A stretch of 34,905 bases of DNA. Source: a virus. Positions 32,155 to 34,905 of the stretch are shown piece after piece. The stretch's first letter is position 1; every line of letters begins with the position of its first letter. The stretch covers positions 1 to 34,905 of the IMG/VR virus record IMGVR_UViG_3300021964_000236; one strand, 5' to 3'. The translations under genes and the position numbers were made by a program. The notes under the pieces were generated by a model, which worked only from the letters and a program-made list of their open reading frames with translations, was not told the DNA's origin and searched no databases.

Positions 32155-32954
32155 TGGGGTGGTTTAGTGATTTAGTAGATGATTTTGGCAAAGGTATATC
32201 GGAAGCAGGTAGTAATGCTTACGATTATTTTACCAGTCCAGAAGGTGTCGTACGGCTTGGATCAATGGGACTTGCTGCAATAGGGAGTAACTCTAGTGCA
32301 GGACAACCACAAATCCCACCGACAGGTTATCAGGGCGGCATACCTGCCTTACGAGCGGTTCGTACACAAGTGCCTCAGATGCTCGGTGAAGAGATGACAG
32401 ACGGTTCAGTCAGACCAATGGACTCCCCTGCACCCACAGGGCTTGAAGCATTGATGGCACCGCAAGGCACAGGGCGTGAAGTCCGAATGATGTATGACCC
32501 CAACCGTAGACCCGGAAGCTCTGGGCGTCGATATTTCACTGATACTCAATTTGTAGCTGAAGACGAAGATATAGGCGCTGCACAGGAGCGTATGGCATCG
32601 CAGGCTGCTGAGTTATCAGAAAGTAACATACGTAGCCCGGCCCGGCAGCGGCGTTCCACACCTCGCGGTATGGCGGCAGGTGGGCTTGCGGCGTTGAATA
32701 AAGGCAATTACCTCAGTGGTAGTACCGATGGTATGGCTGATAAAGTCCCTGCCAGTATCAACGGAAGCCAACCAGCAGCACTCAGTGATGGGGAGTTTGT
32801 ACTTCCTGCCGACGTAGTAAGCCATCTTGGTAATGGTAATTCCGATGCAGGGGCTAAAGTCTTGCAGCAAATGATGTCTCGTGTTCGCAAAGAGCGGACA
32901 GGCAACAGTAAGCAGGGCAAAGAAATTAAACCGAATAAAATGTTACCAGTGTGA
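32154..32954 (+). CDS. Conserved virion-type protein with AAGG and LSDGEFV motifs
   Basis: A 266-residue protein. The helical N-terminus is MGWFSDLVDDFGKGISEAGS, followed by a Pro/Gly/Arg-rich disordered middle. The distinctive C-terminal module is GMAAGGLAALNKGNYLSGST, then DGMADKVPASINGSQPAALS, DGEFVLPADVVSHLGNGNSD and a terminal helix MMSRVRKERTG. This module is widespread in marine phages in my recollection, always without an assigned function. The start overlaps the giant-gene stop by one base, so it is probably a partner of that protein. Confidence 0.75.
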   Translation: MGWFSDLVDDFGKGISEAGSNAYDYFTSPEGVVRLGSMGLAAIGSNSSAGQPQIPPTGYQGGIPALRAVRTQVPQMLGEEMTDGSVRPMDSPAPTGLEALMAPQGTGREVRMMYDPNRRPGSSGRRYFTDTQFVAEDEDIGAAQERMASQAAELSESNIRSPARQRRSTPRGMAAGGLAALNKGNYLSGSTDGMADKVPASINGSQPAALSDGEFVLPADVVSHLGNGNSDAGAKVLQQMMSRVRKERTGNSKQGKEIKPNKMLPV

Positions 32955-32962
32955 GGTGAGAC

Positions 32963-33811
32963 ATGGCTGATTCTATTGTAGGACAAGAAACGGGTAGGGA
33001 ATCGTCCCTATCCTCATGGGCTGGCCCCTATGTAACGTCGATGCTTGGCAAGGGTGCTGCCCTAGCCAATGAAGATTATCAGGCGTACATGGGACCACTC
33101 TCGGCTGGTGCGGCACCTCTTCAACAACAAGCCTTTCAAGGTATCGCAGGATTGGCAGTACCTACCGAGCAGATGGGTGCAATGACGCCACAATCTTTTA
33201 CTCAACAAGGCACTGCACAGCAGTACATGAACCCGTACATCCAGTCTGCGTTACAACCGCAACTTGATGAGTTACGTCGTCAATCAGAGAAATCACGTGT
33301 TGAGCAGGCAGGGCGTCTCACCCGCGCTGGCGCTTACGGCGGTTCTCGTCAGGCTCTTGCCGACGCCGAACTCACTCGCGGTATGCTAGCAAATATGGCA
33401 AATGTGACGGGGCAGGGGTACAACACTGCGTTTCAACAGGCACAACAACAGTTTAACACCGAGCAACAGCAGGCTCAGCAGTCACAAAACTTAGCGAATC
33501 AGTACGGATTGCAAGCATTGGCTAATCAGATTCAAGCGGGACAGCTACAACGTGGTATCGAACAAGAAGGTATTACGGCTGACCGACTACAGTTTGAGGA
33601 AGAGCGAGACTTCCCATACAAGCAGGTACAGTACCAGCAGTCGTTGCTTCAAGGTCTACCGATTGCCGCGCAGTCTTATTCGTATGCACAGCCAAGCGCA
33701 CTCTCTGACTTCTTATCAGGATCAGGTGGTGTGTATGACTTGCTCAGTAAAGTATTTCTACCTAGTGAAACGCCACCTGCGGACACTACTGGCGATGGGA
33801 CAGGGGGCTAA
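32963..33811 (+). CDS. Gln-rich helical virion-type protein (282 aa)
   Basis: A 282-residue, Gln/Ala-rich, mainly helical protein. Landmarks are WAGPYVTSMLGKGAALANED, MNPYIQSALQPQLDELRRQS, GRLTRAGAYGGSRQALADAE, a long Q-rich helix at about 155-205 (QQAQQQFNTEQQQAQQSQN), and the end LPIAAQSYSYAQPSALSDFL. I recognise the TRAGAYGGSRQA and SALSDFLS-type segments from internal or tail proteins of marine podoviruses. It has a good RBS (gtgaggtgagac). It may be an internal ejection protein working with the giant protein. Confidence 0.7.
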   Translation: MADSIVGQETGRESSLSSWAGPYVTSMLGKGAALANEDYQAYMGPLSAGAAPLQQQAFQGIAGLAVPTEQMGAMTPQSFTQQGTAQQYMNPYIQSALQPQLDELRRQSEKSRVEQAGRLTRAGAYGGSRQALADAELTRGMLANMANVTGQGYNTAFQQAQQQFNTEQQQAQQSQNLANQYGLQALANQIQAGQLQRGIEQEGITADRLQFEEERDFPYKQVQYQQSLLQGLPIAAQSYSYAQPSALSDFLSGSGGVYDLLSKVFLPSETPPADTTGDGTGG

Positions 33812-33814
33812 ACA

Positions 33815-34905
33815 ATGGCGATTGACCAAGATATTGAACAGCGCGTAAACGCGTACAGAGGCAATCCACAAGCTCTACAGAAGCGATATGCCGCTAATCA
33901 AGAACTGCTAGACCTATTGGCCTTGCAACGGTTGAAGTCTGAGAAAGACGACGCCATGCGCAAGGTGCAGATGGAGATGCAACAGAACCCGCAGACCATC
34001 AAACAGCAGAAAGAACGCGAACTGCTAGAGATGACGAAGCAAGACCTGACCGATCAAACGGCAGGGATCATGCAGAACACTCAGAAACGTCAGCAAAAGA
34101 ACATGCAACGTGTGGCTAAACAAGGCGCGGCGGCACCTCAACAGGTACAGCAGTTACAGTCTGGCCTTGGCGCATTGGCTAAACGTCAACAGCAGCAGGC
34201 TCCACAGCAAGCTCCTATGCGCCGTATGGCGGCGGGAGGCATTGTGGCCTTTGCAGAAGGTGGTGAGATAACACAAGCCGATATTGATGCGTACCGTCGT
34301 GGTGGCGGTCAAGCACGCCGTAACCGTGCGAAACTGACAGATGAGCAGATTAGAGCCATTCTTGAACGTGCTCAAGGGCCAGACACTTCTGGCTACGAGA
34401 TGGTGCAGACCCGTCGAGGGCTTCGCCGTAAGCCAATGGCACTTGCACCCGTAGATACGGACGCTCCAGTCGAAACAGCAGAGTTTGAAGAGAAAGACGA
34501 AGCTACAGAAGTAATGCAGTTGGACGGACCTGCAATGCAGGCGGAAGTAACTGGAGAAGAAGTAGTTGATGCTCCTGCGGACGAGACTCAGGCGGAAGTA
34601 GATACCGTCGAAGAGCCGCCCAAGCCTCAAGGTATCATGGACTTGCTTCAAGCACAGCCTAAGCTAGAAGCACCGAAAGTTGATATGGCAGGTGCTGGTA
34701 GTGGGGCAAGTAGTGTGTTAAGTAGCGCAGGGCTTGGCAGTATTTCTGACCCCGAGCAAGCGCGTACAACAGCGCGGGATGAGTCAGCGACGTTCCTTGG
34801 ACGTGATGAAAAACGTGGCAAAATGAACGAGTACCTTGAACAACTCAAGGCTATGGACGTTCGGCAGCAAGACCCCGATAAAATGCGCGACGAACAAATC
34901 TCTGC
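33815..34905 (+). CDS. AAGG-motif virion-type protein, runs off the window (partial)
   Basis: Open from the ATG at 33815 for 363 codons to the window edge with no stop, so the C-terminus is missing. Residues 1-120 are helical and Gln/Lys/Met-rich. Residues 132-146 (MRRMAAGGIVAFAEGG) carry a motif common in marine phage proteins. An acidic linker follows at about 215-275 with repeated QAEV/EEVVD elements. Near 290-310 is a Gly/Ser-rich segment, and the sequence then turns helical (GRDEKRGKMNEYLEQLKAMD). It continues the structural operon. The function is unknown; a virion protein is likely from context. Confidence 0.7.
   Translation, partial: MAIDQDIEQRVNAYRGNPQALQKRYAANQELLDLLALQRLKSEKDDAMRKVQMEMQQNPQTIKQQKERELLEMTKQDLTDQTAGIMQNTQKRQQKNMQRVAKQGAAAPQQVQQLQSGLGALAKRQQQQAPQQAPMRRMAAGGIVAFAEGGEITQADIDAYRRGGGQARRNRAKLTDEQIRAILERAQGPDTSGYEMVQTRRGLRRKPMALAPVDTDAPVETAEFEEKDEATEVMQLDGPAMQAEVTGEEVVDAPADETQAEVDTVEEPPKPQGIMDLLQAQPKLEAPKVDMAGAGSGASSVLSSAGLGSISDPEQARTTARDESATFLGRDEKRGKMNEYLEQLKAMDVRQQDPDKMRDEQIS

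Overview
The window is one contiguous late (structural, packaging and lysis) module of a tailed double-stranded DNA phage. Every convincing gene is on the + strand. Genes are tightly packed, often with 1-8 base overlaps, and no stretch over about 110 bases lacks a gene. The gene content points to a short-tailed (podovirus-like) marine phage: a long portal, two connector-type adaptors, a beta-propeller nozzle-like protein, a giant internal/ejection-type protein, and many small Lys/Gly-rich 'KGG' proteins of a style I associate with marine phage contigs. The host cannot be read from the sequence. No replication genes, integrase, tRNA, CRISPR array or insertion sequence is visible.

Layout: 1-113 holds a possible promoter. 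114-8397 carries terminase small and large subunits, portal, a small unknown protein, a GroES-like co-chaperonin, a scaffold-like protein, two unknown head proteins and a Mu gpT-like major capsid protein, closed by a strong intrinsic terminator (about 8404-8434). 8506-13933 holds small virion-type proteins, a run of basic KGG proteins, two head-tail adaptors, a zinc-ribbon protein, a 43-residue KGG mini-gene (11746-11877) and a protein made of eleven 22-residue repeats. 13944-17804 is a 1286-residue tail fibre/spike with a C-terminal Peptidase_S74-type self-cleaving chaperone. 17829-20244 holds small conserved proteins and the lysis cassette (XhlA-like membrane protein, tail-anchored protein, holin, M15 endolysin) plus a zinc-ribbon protein. 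20252-22743 encodes the nozzle-like protein and a jelly-roll-type tail protein.

The most unusual part is 22744-24698. A sigma70-like promoter overlapped by an inverted repeat that includes the Shine-Dalgarno sequence precedes three tightly linked genes. These are an acyl carrier protein with a DSL phosphopantetheine site, a beta-ketoacyl synthase with an intact Cys-His-Lys-His active site but a shortened N-terminus, and a small protein whose layout suggests a GNAT-type acyltransferase (weak inference). They lie directly upstream of, and read into, a 2484-residue giant virion-type protein that starts with TTG. It contains about twelve copies of a 46-50 residue repeat, a second repeat family and one dockerin-like calcium loop. 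An acyl-ACP pathway embedded among virion genes is my leading candidate for an undescribed system: it might acylate a virion protein or remodel host lipids. This is a hypothesis.

After the giant gene come two further structural-type proteins and a gene that runs off the end of the window (33815 onward).
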